Positions 28,523 to 38,114 of a DNA stretch of 64,000 nucleotides are shown here, piece after piece; the first letter of the stretch is position 1; every line of letters starts with the position of its first letter. This DNA is from Ignavibacteria bacterium. GTDB lineage: Bacteria > Bacteroidota > Ignavibacteria > UBA10030. The notes under the pieces were generated by a model. The model did no database searches. It was not told the DNA's origin and saw nothing but the letters and a program-made list of their open reading frames with translations. The stretch covers positions 62,001 to 126,000 of the forward strand of contig VGVZ01000006.1 of the NCBI GenBank assembly GCA_016873805.1, in the 5' to 3' direction. The position numbers were made by a program, and so were the translations under genes.

Positions 28523-28930
28523 TCATTTCTTTTTTATTTTCTGCGCGAACAACTCGGCAACCTTCTCGATGTCGTATCCGACCTTCGGGAGGTAGAATCC
28601 ACCGAACCGTTCGACCATCGCCTTGAGTGTATCGTACGCATCTGCGCTGCAGAAGAAGATGGGCGTGCTACGATTCAAGCCCTCCTTCTTTGCCAGTTGC
28701 AGCAACGCAATACCGGGGAGATGACCCTTCAGATGATTATCCTTGAAGTCATTGTCCAGGATGATCAGATTGAACAGCTCGGTCTTAATCTTTTCCCAGG
28801 AATCAACGCTCGTTGCCGTCTCTACGATATGAATCTCGTCTTCGAGGATGGCGGTTGCCACTTCGAGGGCGAATCCATGTGACTTCCGCTGTCCCTCGTC
28901 ATCATCAGCAACCAGGACTTTGTACGGCAT
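28523..28930 (-). CDS. stand-alone response-regulator receiver protein
   Basis: A 135-residue CheY-like domain with the acidic pair Asp9/Asp10, phospho-acceptor Asp59 (IILDND), Ser95 (FFCSA) and Lys116 (LPKVG). No output domain is fused. It is longer than CheY between beta-3 and alpha-3 because of an insert (KDNHLKGHLPG). No kinase is adjacent; the two histidine kinases in the window are 14 kb or more away. The gene is monocistronic, with its own promoter and terminator. Confidence 0.88.
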   Translation of the reverse strand: MPYKVLVADDDEGQRKSHGFALEVATAILEDEIHIVETATSVDSWEKIKTELFNLIILDNDFKDNHLKGHLPGIALLQLAKKEGLNRSTPIFFCSADAYDTLKAMVERFGGFYLPKVGYDIEKVAELFAQKIKKK

Positions 28931-28969
28931 AATGCCCCACGGTGAAGGAATATTCGAAAGTTGCCCTTG

Positions 28970-28998
28970 AGTTTAGCAATTTTTGAGAGGAAAAACAA
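28970..28998 (-). promoter_or_regulatory. putative promoter of the receiver-domain gene
   Basis: Minus strand TTGTTT (28998-28993), 17 bases, TAAACT (28975-28970), leaving a leader of about 32 bases before the ATG at 28930. The match is moderate. Confidence 0.4.
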
Positions 28999-29028
28999 CA
29001 CGCGACTTCAAACACTCCGACCGGACAT

Positions 29029-30789
29029 TCAATCAGATATGGGAATTGTGTTGTGCAGCACCTTCCCCCCCACGACCGTCATCACAGCATGGATCTGCGG
29101 TATTTGGTCTTCGGCAACTGCCATGATGTCATCCGACAAGACAACAAAATCCGCAAACTTTCCCTTTTCCAGAGATCCTTTTTCTTTTTCCGCGAACTCA
29201 CTCCACGCCGCCCAGGTCGTGAACATCCGCAGCGCCTCTTCGCGAGTCAGTTTCTCCTTGACGTACCAGCCGTTCTCAAAATCGGCAGGATTCGAGATGC
29301 CGGAGGGTGACAACTGGAAGTTGCGAACGACATCCTGCGCGTCGATTGGATGTCCCTGAAGATCGCGTCGCGTCACAGCGGCATAGATTCCATGAATGGG
29401 ATTAGGCCGTTCGACCGGAAAATCCGAGCCGCCTGGAATAATGGAGCCGGCATCGCGGAACGATCGCCATGCATACGCTCCCTTCACGCGCTCAGGACCG
29501 AGCCGCGCCTCCGCCCAATACATATCAGACGTGCAGTGGGTCGGTTGCATGCTTGGCAACACGCCGAGCTGATTGAATCGAGGAATATCGGACCGACTCA
29601 CAACCTGCGCGTGTTCGACGCGGAGCCGATAATCTCCGCTCGGAACGGTCGCCAATGCTTTCTCATAGGAATTGAGGACGATGTTGTTCCCGCGATCGCC
29701 AATAGCATGTGTGCAAACCTGAAATCCATGTTTCAACGCCTCTTCCACATCCGATCGAAATTTCTGTTCGCCGACGATGGTCAGACCTCTGTTTTGCGGA
29801 TCATCGGTATACGGCTCGATGAGCGCAGCCCCTCGTGATCCGAGTGCGCCGTCGATGTACAGTTTGAGGGCACGTACCGTCAGCAGTCCCTCCCCATATC
29901 CCACCAGGGGTCCCTTTTCGACGAAGTGATTCCATGTGGATTCCGTTCCACCGATTGCGGCATAGATGCGAATCATCGGGAGATTGTTGTCGATTGCCTG
30001 TTGGTAAAGGAGAACATCCTCCAGGTCAACTCCCATGTCATGCACCGTGGTGATTCCGAGGGCGGCGCACTCTGCAACGGCGAGCCGCAGGGCCTCCTGA
30101 ATCTCCGCATGAGAGATGCTGGGCATCTTGCTTGAAACGAGTCTCATCGCCGCATCGATGAGGACGCCTGTCGGGTTTCCGCGTCCATCCCGAATGATCT
30201 TTCCACCCGGGGGATCAGGAGTCGCGCGGGTAATTCCAGCGATCTCGAGGGCCTTCTTGTTCACCCACGCTGCGTGTCCGTCGATGCGAGTCAGGTAAAC
30301 CGGGTTCGATGGAGAGACGCGGTCCAGCGTGCGATGTGTCGGGAACGATTTCACAGACCAGTCATTCTGGTCCCATCCCCTGCCGCGCACCCATTGGCCT
30401 GCTTCGACGCGCGCGACCCGATCCTTCACTCTCTGGACAATCGTGTCGGTTGATGTCGTGCCGACAAGATCAACGGTGAGTTTGGAGATTCCCAGACTCA
30501 GCAAATGCGCATGTGCATCGATCAGTCCGGGGACGACGGTCCTTCCCTGAAGGTCTACCGTCGCCGGAGCGCGAAACTTCCGCTCGATGTCATCTCGTGA
30601 TCCGATGCCGATGATTTTGTTGCCGCCGACGGCCATCGCCTCGGCGATTCCGTTTTCTCCATCCATCGTATAGATCTTCGCGTTGACATAGATCGTGTTT
30701 GCGTCGGTCGTGGAAAAGAAGAAATAGAGCCAAAGGGAAAGGACAAAGACAAGGAGGAAGAGAACAAAGTACTTCGCTCTGGGATTCAT
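29029..30789 (-). CDS. membrane-anchored amidohydrolase (YtcJ-like, amidohydrolase family 3)
   Basis: The 586-residue protein starts with one transmembrane anchor (YFVLFLLVFVLSLWLYFFF) and then the composite amidohydrolase domain: VVPGLIDAHAHLLSLG gives the HxH metal ligands, CTHAIGDRGN and RVEHAQ add His ligands, and GGSDFPVE gives the Asp. Members hydrolyse N-acylated or cyclic amides; the substrate is unknown. The ATG has CAGGAGA at good spacing. It lies 46 bases after the symporter gene, so uptake and hydrolysis of the same compound is plausible. Confidence 0.9.
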   Translation of the reverse strand: MNPRAKYFVLFLLVFVLSLWLYFFFSTTDANTIYVNAKIYTMDGENGIAEAMAVGGNKIIGIGSRDDIERKFRAPATVDLQGRTVVPGLIDAHAHLLSLGISKLTVDLVGTTSTDTIVQRVKDRVARVEAGQWVRGRGWDQNDWSVKSFPTHRTLDRVSPSNPVYLTRIDGHAAWVNKKALEIAGITRATPDPPGGKIIRDGRGNPTGVLIDAAMRLVSSKMPSISHAEIQEALRLAVAECAALGITTVHDMGVDLEDVLLYQQAIDNNLPMIRIYAAIGGTESTWNHFVEKGPLVGYGEGLLTVRALKLYIDGALGSRGAALIEPYTDDPQNRGLTIVGEQKFRSDVEEALKHGFQVCTHAIGDRGNNIVLNSYEKALATVPSGDYRLRVEHAQVVSRSDIPRFNQLGVLPSMQPTHCTSDMYWAEARLGPERVKGAYAWRSFRDAGSIIPGGSDFPVERPNPIHGIYAAVTRRDLQGHPIDAQDVVRNFQLSPSGISNPADFENGWYVKEKLTREEALRMFTTWAAWSEFAEKEKGSLEKGKFADFVVLSDDIMAVAEDQIPQIHAVMTVVGGKVLHNTIPISD

Positions 30790-30835
30790 GGACGCGTCTC
30801 CTGTGCAGGATAAATCACTATATCGGAATACGATC

Positions 30836-32593
30836 CTACCGAATCAACGAACCGAAGCCGCGCCGGGCGTTGAGACGGTAGATCGACAGTGCCGCAAGCA
30901 GACTGATGACCACATACGCTGCCGCAATCATCGGCGATCCGAGGATGAGTTCACCGATCCCGAACAACATCGAGTATACGAGGACAATTCCCGCAATCCA
31001 ACTGAGAAACAGGGTTCGATACCCCCGGTCGCCGGTGATGTCTGGAACCAGGGCTGCTATCTTCTTCCATCCTGCTCCGCCCGGATGGACTCGGGTGTAG
31101 AACGCCTTGAGATGCTCCGCCTCTGTCGGGCGCGTGAGATAGGTCACGATCAGCCAGGAGACCGTCGTTCCCCCGACAATGACAAACAGGCTTTGTGGAA
31201 ATTGAATGTTCGTGTACAGCTTCAGGATTCCGAAAATGACGAGCGGAGCCAGCATGGCGGAAATCTCGCTCCATGCATTGATCCGCCACCAGAACCATCG
31301 GAGGATCAGGACGAGACCAAGTCCCGCTCCTGCCTCAATGATGAATGCCCACGCGCCGGAGATCGTCTCGAGAAGACCGGTCACGACAAGTGAAAGGATC
31401 ATGACAATTCCGGTTGTCACGCGTGAAACGAACACGAGGTGTTTCTGCGATGCATCACGACGGACAAACCGATTGTAGAAATCATTGATCACATACGAGG
31501 TCCCCCAGTTCAACTGCGTGGCAATCGTGGACATATAGGCCGCGAGAAAGGCCGCCACCATGATTCCATTCAGTCCTGCCGGCAAATGGTCGCGCATGGC
31601 AAAGACATATCCAAGTCGACGCTGTTCCGGATCCAGATCAGGGTAGAGAACCAGCGTTGCCAATCCGACCAGAATCCAAGGCCACGGCCTGACACAATAG
31701 TGTGCGATCGTGAACCAGAGCGTCGCAAAAAGCGAATGCTTTTCGTCTTTTGCCGACATCATTCGTTGAGCGATGTATCCCCCGCCGCCCGGTTCCGCAC
31801 CGGGGTACCACGATGCCCACCACTGGATTCCCACGAAGGCCAGGAATCCTGTGATACTCAGCGCGAGGGTGGCGCCCACCCCCTGAATGTCCTGTTCGAC
31901 GATACGCGGCAGAAAGCTCAACGTCCACTCGGGAAGCTGCGATTTCAATCCCTCTATTCCTCCGACTTGAGGCAAATCGAGAACGATGATCGCAAGGGCA
32001 ATCGTTCCACCCATGGCGAAAATAAACTGGAAGACATCTGTCGCAGCAACGCCCCACAATCCGGAAAGGGCCGAATAGATTGCCGTGATGACGAGTGCAA
32101 GCGCAACATAGAACATGACCTCATTCGCCGGGATGCCAAACATTCCCTCGAGGATCGCCGCCATGGCAAGATTCACCCACGCCATGATGACGCAGTTCAT
32201 GAATATCCCCAGATAGAGCGAACGAAAGCCGCGCAAGAACGCCGCTGCCCGGCCGGAGTAGCGCAATTCCACAAATTCGACGTCCGTCATGATTCCTGCC
32301 CGGCGCCACAACCGCGCAAAGAAGAAGACGGTGAGCATTCCCCCAAAGACAAAATTCCACCAGAGCCAATTCCCTGCGATCCCGTTTTTTGCAACCAGCT
32401 CCGTCACGGCAAGAGGAGTGTCGGCGGCAAATGTGGTTGCCACCATGGAGGTTCCGGCAAGCCACCACGGAAGATTCCGACCTGACAGGAAAAACTCGCT
32501 TGTGCTGGATCCCGCGCGTCGTGTGAAGTAGAGACCGATGGAAATGGTTATGGCAAAGTAGATCGCAATAATGATCCAGTCGATATTGCCCAT
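30836..32593 (-). CDS. sodium:solute symporter family protein
   Basis: A 585-residue inner-membrane carrier with about 13 hydrophobic segments. The SSS family marks are GRNLPWWLAGTSMVATTFAADTPLAVTELV near the N-terminus and the later AAFLAAYMSTIATQLNWGTSYVINDFYNRF. It should import an organic solute with sodium. The substrate is not evident. The gene is first in a transcript with the amidohydrolase. Confidence 0.92.
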   Translation of the reverse strand: MGNIDWIIIAIYFAITISIGLYFTRRAGSSTSEFFLSGRNLPWWLAGTSMVATTFAADTPLAVTELVAKNGIAGNWLWWNFVFGGMLTVFFFARLWRRAGIMTDVEFVELRYSGRAAAFLRGFRSLYLGIFMNCVIMAWVNLAMAAILEGMFGIPANEVMFYVALALVITAIYSALSGLWGVAATDVFQFIFAMGGTIALAIIVLDLPQVGGIEGLKSQLPEWTLSFLPRIVEQDIQGVGATLALSITGFLAFVGIQWWASWYPGAEPGGGGYIAQRMMSAKDEKHSLFATLWFTIAHYCVRPWPWILVGLATLVLYPDLDPEQRRLGYVFAMRDHLPAGLNGIMVAAFLAAYMSTIATQLNWGTSYVINDFYNRFVRRDASQKHLVFVSRVTTGIVMILSLVVTGLLETISGAWAFIIEAGAGLGLVLILRWFWWRINAWSEISAMLAPLVIFGILKLYTNIQFPQSLFVIVGGTTVSWLIVTYLTRPTEAEHLKAFYTRVHPGGAGWKKIAALVPDITGDRGYRTLFLSWIAGIVLVYSMLFGIGELILGSPMIAAAYVVISLLAALSIYRLNARRGFGSLIR

Positions 32594-32682
32594 TGTGGCC
32601 GCTGTCTATGAAGTGTGACGGAAGATGTTGAGGATCGGGACCGACCTCGCGCTGAATCGGTTCGATCCATGAAGTGCTGCTT

Positions 32683-32711
32683 AATGTACCTTTTCCATCA
32701 AGGATTAGCAA
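32683..32711 (-). promoter_or_regulatory. putative promoter of the symporter-amidohydrolase transcript
   Basis: Minus strand TTGCTA (32711-32706), 17 bases, TACATT (32688-32683). The leader to the ATG at 32593 would be about 85 bases. Confidence 0.42.
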
Positions 32712-33235
32712 CTTGATTTTTGAACGCGGCGGAAAGAGAGGAACATGATCTCCTGCTCGTTCAAGAGCGATGATATCCGGCACTCTCGCCCGGCAAAAAG
32801 ACGTACCTGCAGAGTCAACATCAATTACCTGACCCGAGGATGTGTTCCGCGCTCACGCCAGCGCTGTTCTGCATACACGGTTCAATCAGGGTACCTGTGA
32901 CTGTCGAATCCCCTGCGGGCAAGAGATCGTGTCTGCGACTCAGAGCATCGCACGCACGACAATGGCATCTTCGTCGGTCGAATGCTTTGACACCACCGGA
33001 GTCTCACTCCTCGTGCATCCCGGCTCACCGCTGCTCTTGCCGGACGTTGAGCGAGTCGGCCCTTCCCTGCGTGCGACGATTCTCGCCTCAACGATTCCTG
33101 CTGGAAGGAAACAACAAAAAACCGTCTAAAAACGATGACCAAGCGATCTTTCGGCCATCGCACCCACGGCGAAGCCCGCGAGCAACATGTTATCGTGATG
33201 CTATCAAGCTCTGCTCGAATTTTCCCCTCCTAACC

Positions 33236-33264
33236 TTGCGCTAGTCGGTAAGAATCCATATTTT
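33236..33264 (+). promoter_or_regulatory. putative promoter of the alpha-mannosidase gene
   Basis: TTGCGC (33236-33241), 17 bases, TATTTT (33259-33264), about 35 bases before the ATG at 33305. Confidence 0.4.
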
Positions 33265-33304
33265 CCCCCGATTTCAAACGCTCACATCGGAGACGATCCT
33301 TCCT

Positions 33305-36300
33305 ATGCCGATTGACCTCCTGGATCAGATTCTACTCCACATCCGTCGTTCGATCTATCCCGCAGTGGTCGATCTCAAGACCTGGAAGATCAAAGAGGCG
33401 GATCTCGAGGACGGTTCCTCCACATCGCTCAGAGACAGCTCTTGGTCGGATTTTCACGTCCCGTCGTTTTGGGGCGGATACGATCGTACGGCGTGGTTTC
33501 GAAGAAATGTCACCGTTCCGAACGAGTTTTCGGGCAAATCAGTTGTCCTCCTTCTCGACCTCCCTGGGGGACTCCTCTATGTAGATGGCGAGCCATTTTC
33601 CGGGATCGATGGTAACCATCAGGAGGTGCTTCTTTCCCCCTCCGCGAGGGGGGGTGTTGAACTCCTAACCGCAATCCAAGCATACAGCGGCCGGTCAAAA
33701 GATGTCAGCTATTTCAATCGGGCACAGCTCGCCGTCGTTTCTCCGCCGGCGCGAGCATTGTACCATTCCCTTGTGACTCTGCGCGAACTGGAAAAGCTCT
33801 TCGGTACGGGATCCCCCGAATCGAAAGAATTGAAGGAAGTCATTCGCCGGACCCTCATCTTCCTGAAGTACTTCGATCCGGCGGGGGAGGAATATCCCAA
33901 CGCGATCGGACGCGCTCTTTCCTTCATTGAAAAAGCGATCGACACCGACCTCCGCACCTCCATCGAAGGAGTTCTTCATCTCATCGCCCAATCGCATCTC
34001 GATGTCGCGTGGCTCTCCACAATGCCGGATGCGCGGCGAAAATGCGGACGGACGATTTCGACGGTGTTGCGCCTCATGGAGGAGTTTCCCGAATTCAAAT
34101 TCACACAGAGCCAGGCGTACTTCTACCATTCTCTCAAGCAAGATTATCCGACGCTTTTCAAGCAATTGAAACAGCGGATCCAGGAGCAACGATGGATCCC
34201 CATCGGCGACTCGTGGGTCGAATATGACTGCCACATCCCGTCCGGTGAATCGCTGGTCCGTCAACATCTGTATGGGAGACGGTTTCTTATGTCAGAGTTT
34301 GGTATTTCATCTGACATTTGCTGGTTGCCCAATACGTTTGGTTTTTCCGCTGCGCTCCCTCAAATCCTGAAGAAAGCGGGACTCACGCGGTTTTTCACAA
34401 CGAAGTTGAACTGGAACGATTCTCCAGAGTTTCCGTACCACTCATTCCGGTGGTTTGGGCTTGATGGCACTTCGATCCTCAGTCATGTGCAGCCGACGCG
34501 GTTTGACGGCCAGCTTGCGTCAAAAACGATCAGGAAGGCGTGGGAAGACTATAAGCAGAAAGATCTGTCTCGGGACGCGGTGTTGCTCTTTGGTCATGGT
34601 GACGGCGGAGGAGGACCTGCGAAAGATCAAATCCTTCGGTCGTTCTCACCCAAAGAGGCTCCGGGACTTCCCCGGGTTCGTTGCGCCATTCCCAGGGAAT
34701 TTTTCGAGCGGTTGGGAGAAGTTACTCCGCAACTCCCGATGTGGGAGGGTGAACTGTATCTCCAGAAGCACCGGGGCGCCTATACCACGCAGGGCTGGCT
34801 GAAGCGTGAGAATCGCATGAGTGAGACGGCCTTCTACAACATGGAGCTCCTTTCGACCCTTGCGATGTTGAATGGAAAATCTGCCGCAGCAAGAAAATAT
34901 CCGGCCAGAGAAGTTGAAGAACTCTGGCGGCGGCTCCTCACATTTCAGTTCCATGACCTTATCGCCGGCACAGCGATCGCCGACGCTTATCACGACGTCA
35001 AAGAGGGATTCGAGCAGATCAAACTCCGCACGGCAAGTCTCTCCAACCGTGCGCTGAAAGCGCTTGCAGGTCCCTCCCCGAAGGGGACAAAAGATCAGCG
35101 ATTCACGCTTTTCAATACGTTGGGATGGTCGAGAAGCGAATACGTGGAACTCATTGTGAAATCGCCGGAGAAATTCATCTCTGTCTGCGATGAGACGGGC
35201 GCGCCGCTCGAGTTCCAGATTCTCGGCCACTCGAAAGATACTCTCCACCTTCTCTGCTACGTGCCGGAAATCCTTCCCTTTGGCTCCAGGACGGTGATCG
35301 TGTCGCCTTCTGACAAAGCGCCGTCGCACGATACCGACTGGAAGATCACGGCTCGGATTATCGAGGGACCGATCTACCGCATCCGCACGGATGCGTCCGG
35401 CCGGTTGACCTCGATCTACGACAAGCGGCTGAGACGCGAGCTTGTGAAGAAGGGACAGCGGGCCAATTTCCTCCATACCTATTCCGACAAGCCCGGAGAG
35501 TATGAGGCGTGGGACCTCGACGCGGGTTACGAATCGAAACGAACCGACGTTCTAAAATTCAAGTCCGGCAAGATCGTTCAGAGCGGACCCCTTTGTGTTG
35601 TTCTGCGACTTGTGTACAGATCAGCAAACGGTTCCGTGCTCACTCAGGACATGATCCTGTATCACAAGGTGGCTCGAATCGATTTTCGCACGCATCTGAA
35701 ATGGACAGAAAAACAGACCCTTCTGAAGGTGGCATTCCCAACAAACATCAAAACGGCGCTCGCGACTTACGAAACGCAGTTCGGGAGCATTCAGCGTCCG
35801 ACGAAGCCAAGATCACCCGAAGACGTAGCGAAATTCGAAGTCCCTGCCCAACAGTGGGCCGATCTCTCCGAGCCGAAATTCGGCGTCAGTCTGATCAACG
35901 ATTGCAAGTACGGATATGATGCCCGCGAATCGACGCTTCGTCTCACGCTTCTGCGGTCGCCTCGCTTTGCTCATCCGACGGAACCTGCAGAACGTACGGA
36001 CGATCGCTACACCGACCAGGGGACGCATGAGTTCGCCTATGCGCTCGTCTCTCACAAGGGGGATTGGCGGGCGGGCGAAACGGCGCGCCGTGCAAAGGAA
36101 TTCAACGTTCCGCTGCTCGTTCTGAAAAACACGAACCTCCATCCCGTCGCCCCAATTGTCGCAGGACTCCCTCCCGGCGTTCACATCGATTCCGTCAAGA
36201 AGAGTGAGGAGGGTGATGAGGTTATCCTCCGTATGCATGAGGCCCACGGAGAAGCTTCCAAAGCAAAACTCGAATTCGGCTATTCGATCCTCCAGGCCTC

Positions 36301-36430
36301 CGAGTGTGACCTGATGGAACACGAGACTGCGAGGCTCAAGCCCGCGAAAGGAGCGCTCAGTCTCAAATTCGCTCACTACGAAATTAAGACGCTGAAACTG
36401 AGGCTTAGAGCGAAGAAGCGGAATCGGTAG
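33305..36430 (+). CDS. GH38 alpha-mannosidase (ER/cytosolic type), Asn at nucleophile position
   Basis: The 1041-residue protein has a lectin-like N-domain (about 30-150), the GH38 catalytic barrel (about 222-500), the middle helical domain (about 510-590) and a C-terminal beta domain. Zinc/active-site segments are AQSHLDVAW (His231, Asp233) and FGHGDGGGG (His431). The usual nucleophile motif W-L-P-D-x-F-G reads WLPNTFGFS here, with Asn343 encoded by AAT at 34331-34333. No export signal is seen, so it should act in the cytoplasm on mannose-containing oligosaccharides. GGAGA precedes the ATG. It stands alone on the plus strand. Confidence 0.93.
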   Translation: MPIDLLDQILLHIRRSIYPAVVDLKTWKIKEADLEDGSSTSLRDSSWSDFHVPSFWGGYDRTAWFRRNVTVPNEFSGKSVVLLLDLPGGLLYVDGEPFSGIDGNHQEVLLSPSARGGVELLTAIQAYSGRSKDVSYFNRAQLAVVSPPARALYHSLVTLRELEKLFGTGSPESKELKEVIRRTLIFLKYFDPAGEEYPNAIGRALSFIEKAIDTDLRTSIEGVLHLIAQSHLDVAWLSTMPDARRKCGRTISTVLRLMEEFPEFKFTQSQAYFYHSLKQDYPTLFKQLKQRIQEQRWIPIGDSWVEYDCHIPSGESLVRQHLYGRRFLMSEFGISSDICWLPNTFGFSAALPQILKKAGLTRFFTTKLNWNDSPEFPYHSFRWFGLDGTSILSHVQPTRFDGQLASKTIRKAWEDYKQKDLSRDAVLLFGHGDGGGGPAKDQILRSFSPKEAPGLPRVRCAIPREFFERLGEVTPQLPMWEGELYLQKHRGAYTTQGWLKRENRMSETAFYNMELLSTLAMLNGKSAAARKYPAREVEELWRRLLTFQFHDLIAGTAIADAYHDVKEGFEQIKLRTASLSNRALKALAGPSPKGTKDQRFTLFNTLGWSRSEYVELIVKSPEKFISVCDETGAPLEFQILGHSKDTLHLLCYVPEILPFGSRTVIVSPSDKAPSHDTDWKITARIIEGPIYRIRTDASGRLTSIYDKRLRRELVKKGQRANFLHTYSDKPGEYEAWDLDAGYESKRTDVLKFKSGKIVQSGPLCVVLRLVYRSANGSVLTQDMILYHKVARIDFRTHLKWTEKQTLLKVAFPTNIKTALATYETQFGSIQRPTKPRSPEDVAKFEVPAQQWADLSEPKFGVSLINDCKYGYDARESTLRLTLLRSPRFAHPTEPAERTDDRYTDQGTHEFAYALVSHKGDWRAGETARRAKEFNVPLLVLKNTNLHPVAPIVAGLPPGVHIDSVKKSEEGDEVILRMHEAHGEASKAKLEFGYSILQASECDLMEHETARLKPAKGALSLKFAHYEIKTLKLRLRAKKRNR

Positions 36431-36449
36431 GTACGCGACTGTTGTTGCT

Positions 36450-36836
36450 CTACAACTCACCACGAACGCACGTGGTTCGGAATCCCCCCCTGATGTTGTA
36501 GATCGTCGTCACGCGTAGTCGATCGGTTTCGAGGAGCTTCGTGAGATCCTGATGGATCCGGGTTGTGCACCTCTCCTGATAGATCCCCACATTTCTGAAA
36601 GTAGTGACGTAGTACTTGAGCGATTTCAGCTCGACACATTTCCTGCCGGTCGGATAGTACTCGATCTTCAGGTAGGCATAATCTGGGAGTCCGCTGAAAG
36701 GACAGACGGCCGAAAATTCATGCGTTTCAGTCTTGATATACTGCTCGACGTCCTCAAATACAAATGCCTCAAGGTAAGATGCGTCGATCGCATCCTCTCC
36801 GAGAAAATCAAATTCCATTCCTTCTGCTTTCGCCAC
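36450..36836 (-). CDS. queF: NADPH-dependent 7-cyano-7-deazaguanine reductase
   Basis: Reduces preQ0 to preQ1 in queuosine synthesis. The 128-residue short form carries the catalytic Cys in [15 protein letters not shown] and the QueF motif [10 protein letters not shown]. The start is GTG with AGGAGG 8 bases upstream, the ribosome site overlapping the queC stop. It is the last gene of the que operon and converges with the mannosidase gene 20 bases away. Confidence 0.95.
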   Translation of the reverse strand: MAKAEGMEFDFLGEDAIDASYLEAFVFEDVEQYIKTETHEFSAVCPFSGLPDYAYLKIEYYPTGRKCVELKSLKYYVTTFRNVGIYQERCTTRIHQDLTKLLETDRLRVTTIYNIRGGFRTTCVRGEL

Positions 36837-36848
36837 TCCGCACGCCTC

Positions 36849-37508
36849 CTATGATTCGTACCGGGTAGGATCAGGGACGCCGGCCAATTGAAAGGCCTCC
36901 TTGCGCTCATGGCACGTACCACATCGGCCGCAATGATCTTCTTCCCCTCTGTAGCATGAATAGGTCAGCGAGAGGGGCACCGCGAGTTTGTTCCCCAATT
37001 CGACGATGTCGCTTTTCTTCATCGTGATAAATGGATCTTCCACCACCACGCCTCGATACGTTCCGACTCGTGCACACTGGGCGATGGCTTGGAGAAATTC
37101 GGGGCGGCAATCCGGGTAGATCGCATGGTCGCCCGCGTGACCGGCAAACATCACCACGCCCGCGTCGATCGATTCGGCAAATCCGACCGCAATCGCGAGC
37201 ATGATTCCGTTTCGAAACGGAACGACCGTTCGCCTCATCGACACATCCTCATAGTGCCCCTCGGGGATCTTCCCTCCCCTCAGGAGCAAATCCGATTTGA
37301 ACAATTCGTTCACAAAGGGGAGCGGAACGATGGTGTGGGAAACGTTCGCGCGGCGCGCAATTAAAGACGCTGCGGCTTGTTCCCGCGCGTTGTGCTTTGA
37401 TCCGTAATCAAACGTCAGGGCATGAACATCATGAGATGTTCTTGCGTAATACAGGAGCGTCGACGAATCCAAGCCGCCGGAAAATATGACAACAGCTTTC
37501 GGCCTCAT
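36849..37508 (-). CDS. queC: 7-cyano-7-deazaguanine synthase
   Basis: Converts carboxydeazaguanine to preQ0 with ammonia and ATP. The PP-loop FSGGLDSSTLLYYA is at the N-terminus and a zinc site is formed by CYRGEEDHCGRCGTC near the C-terminus. Length 219 is typical. It starts 3 bases after the queE stop. Confidence 0.96.
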   Translation of the reverse strand: MRPKAVVIFSGGLDSSTLLYYARTSHDVHALTFDYGSKHNAREQAAASLIARRANVSHTIVPLPFVNELFKSDLLLRGGKIPEGHYEDVSMRRTVVPFRNGIMLAIAVGFAESIDAGVVMFAGHAGDHAIYPDCRPEFLQAIAQCARVGTYRGVVVEDPFITMKKSDIVELGNKLAVPLSLTYSCYRGEEDHCGRCGTCHERKEAFQLAGVPDPTRYES

Positions 37509-37511
37509 TTC

Positions 37512-38114
37512 CTACCGGATGTTGAGTAGCTTGTGTTCCTGAACGGACAAGCTCCACTCGGGGTGTTCCTTCACAAGGCGGATGCAATGCTCGATGTTCT
37601 CGCGATCCGGGAATTCGCCGTTGAATTCCGGGCTGAGAAAATAGTGATCCGCACGAACCATCGGCCGGGGAATTCCCTGGGACCGATTGCGAACGTATCG
37701 GAGCTCATGGATGTGGACTCCCTCAAACTTCTGCGATACCACGTGTTCGGCAACCTTCGGACTGACGGCCACGTAATCGATCCCCTTCGGAGGCCGCTCG
37801 GAACCGTTCGTCTCAAGGGCCACAAAGTAGCCGGCATCCTTGAAGGCGGTCGCCACATCTTCGGTCAATTGCAGCAACGGTTCTCCCCCTGTGAAGACGA
37901 CGTTTGGACATTTGTATCTACCGCATTCCGAGAGGAGTTCCTCCAGACTCAATTCGCGGTAGCTCTCGAACTCAGTGTCACAGTACCCGCAGGTGAGGTT
38001 GCAGTGTGCCAGGCGGACAAAGATGTTTGCCGATCCTTTACGCGCTCCCTCACCCTGGAGACTGTAGAAGATTTCGTTAACGCGCAATTTCGGCGTAGGA
38101 ATCATGGGTTTCAT
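37512..38114 (-). CDS. queE: 7-carboxy-7-deazaguanine synthase (radical SAM)
   Basis: Radical SAM enzyme forming the deazaguanine ring from carboxytetrahydropterin. The cluster motif is HCNLTCGYCDTEFE (CxxxCxxC), preceded by VNEIFYSLQGEGARKG and followed by VVFTGGEPLLQ. The start is not clear: ATGs at 38114 and 38105 and a TTG at 38087 are all inside the end of queD and none has a good ribosome site, so coupling to queD is likely. Confidence 0.94.
   Translation of the reverse strand: MKPMIPTPKLRVNEIFYSLQGEGARKGSANIFVRLAHCNLTCGYCDTEFESYRELSLEELLSECGRYKCPNVVFTGGEPLLQLTEDVATAFKDAGYFVALETNGSERPPKGIDYVAVSPKVAEHVVSQKFEGVHIHELRYVRNRSQGIPRPMVRADHYFLSPEFNGEFPDRENIEHCIRLVKEHPEWSLSVQEHKLLNIR

Larger units (their letters stand above)
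32594..33304. other. 711-bp region without a convincing gene
   Basis: This is the longest gap, between the divergent symporter and mannosidase genes. The edges hold a putative promoter for each. The middle (about 32760-33180) has open frames of up to 134 codons on both strands, but none has a family motif, a ribosome site or a believable composition, and I find no tRNA, tmRNA or SRP RNA signature. It may be decayed coding sequence or hold an unrecognised RNA. Confidence 0.5.

Noticed and set aside
31439-32485. 348-codon plus-strand open frame
   Set aside because: Antisense to the sodium:solute symporter; very rich in charged residues as expected for the complement of membrane segments.
32880-32960. 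possible tmRNA or tRNA fragment (GGATTCGAC on the minus strand)
   Set aside because: The stem partners, resume codon and tag reading frame of tmRNA are absent and no cloverleaf can be folded.
32840-33244. 134-codon frame in the large gap
   Set aside because: No family match, no ribosome site and competing frames on both strands; composition rich in Ser, Arg and Cys like a random frame.
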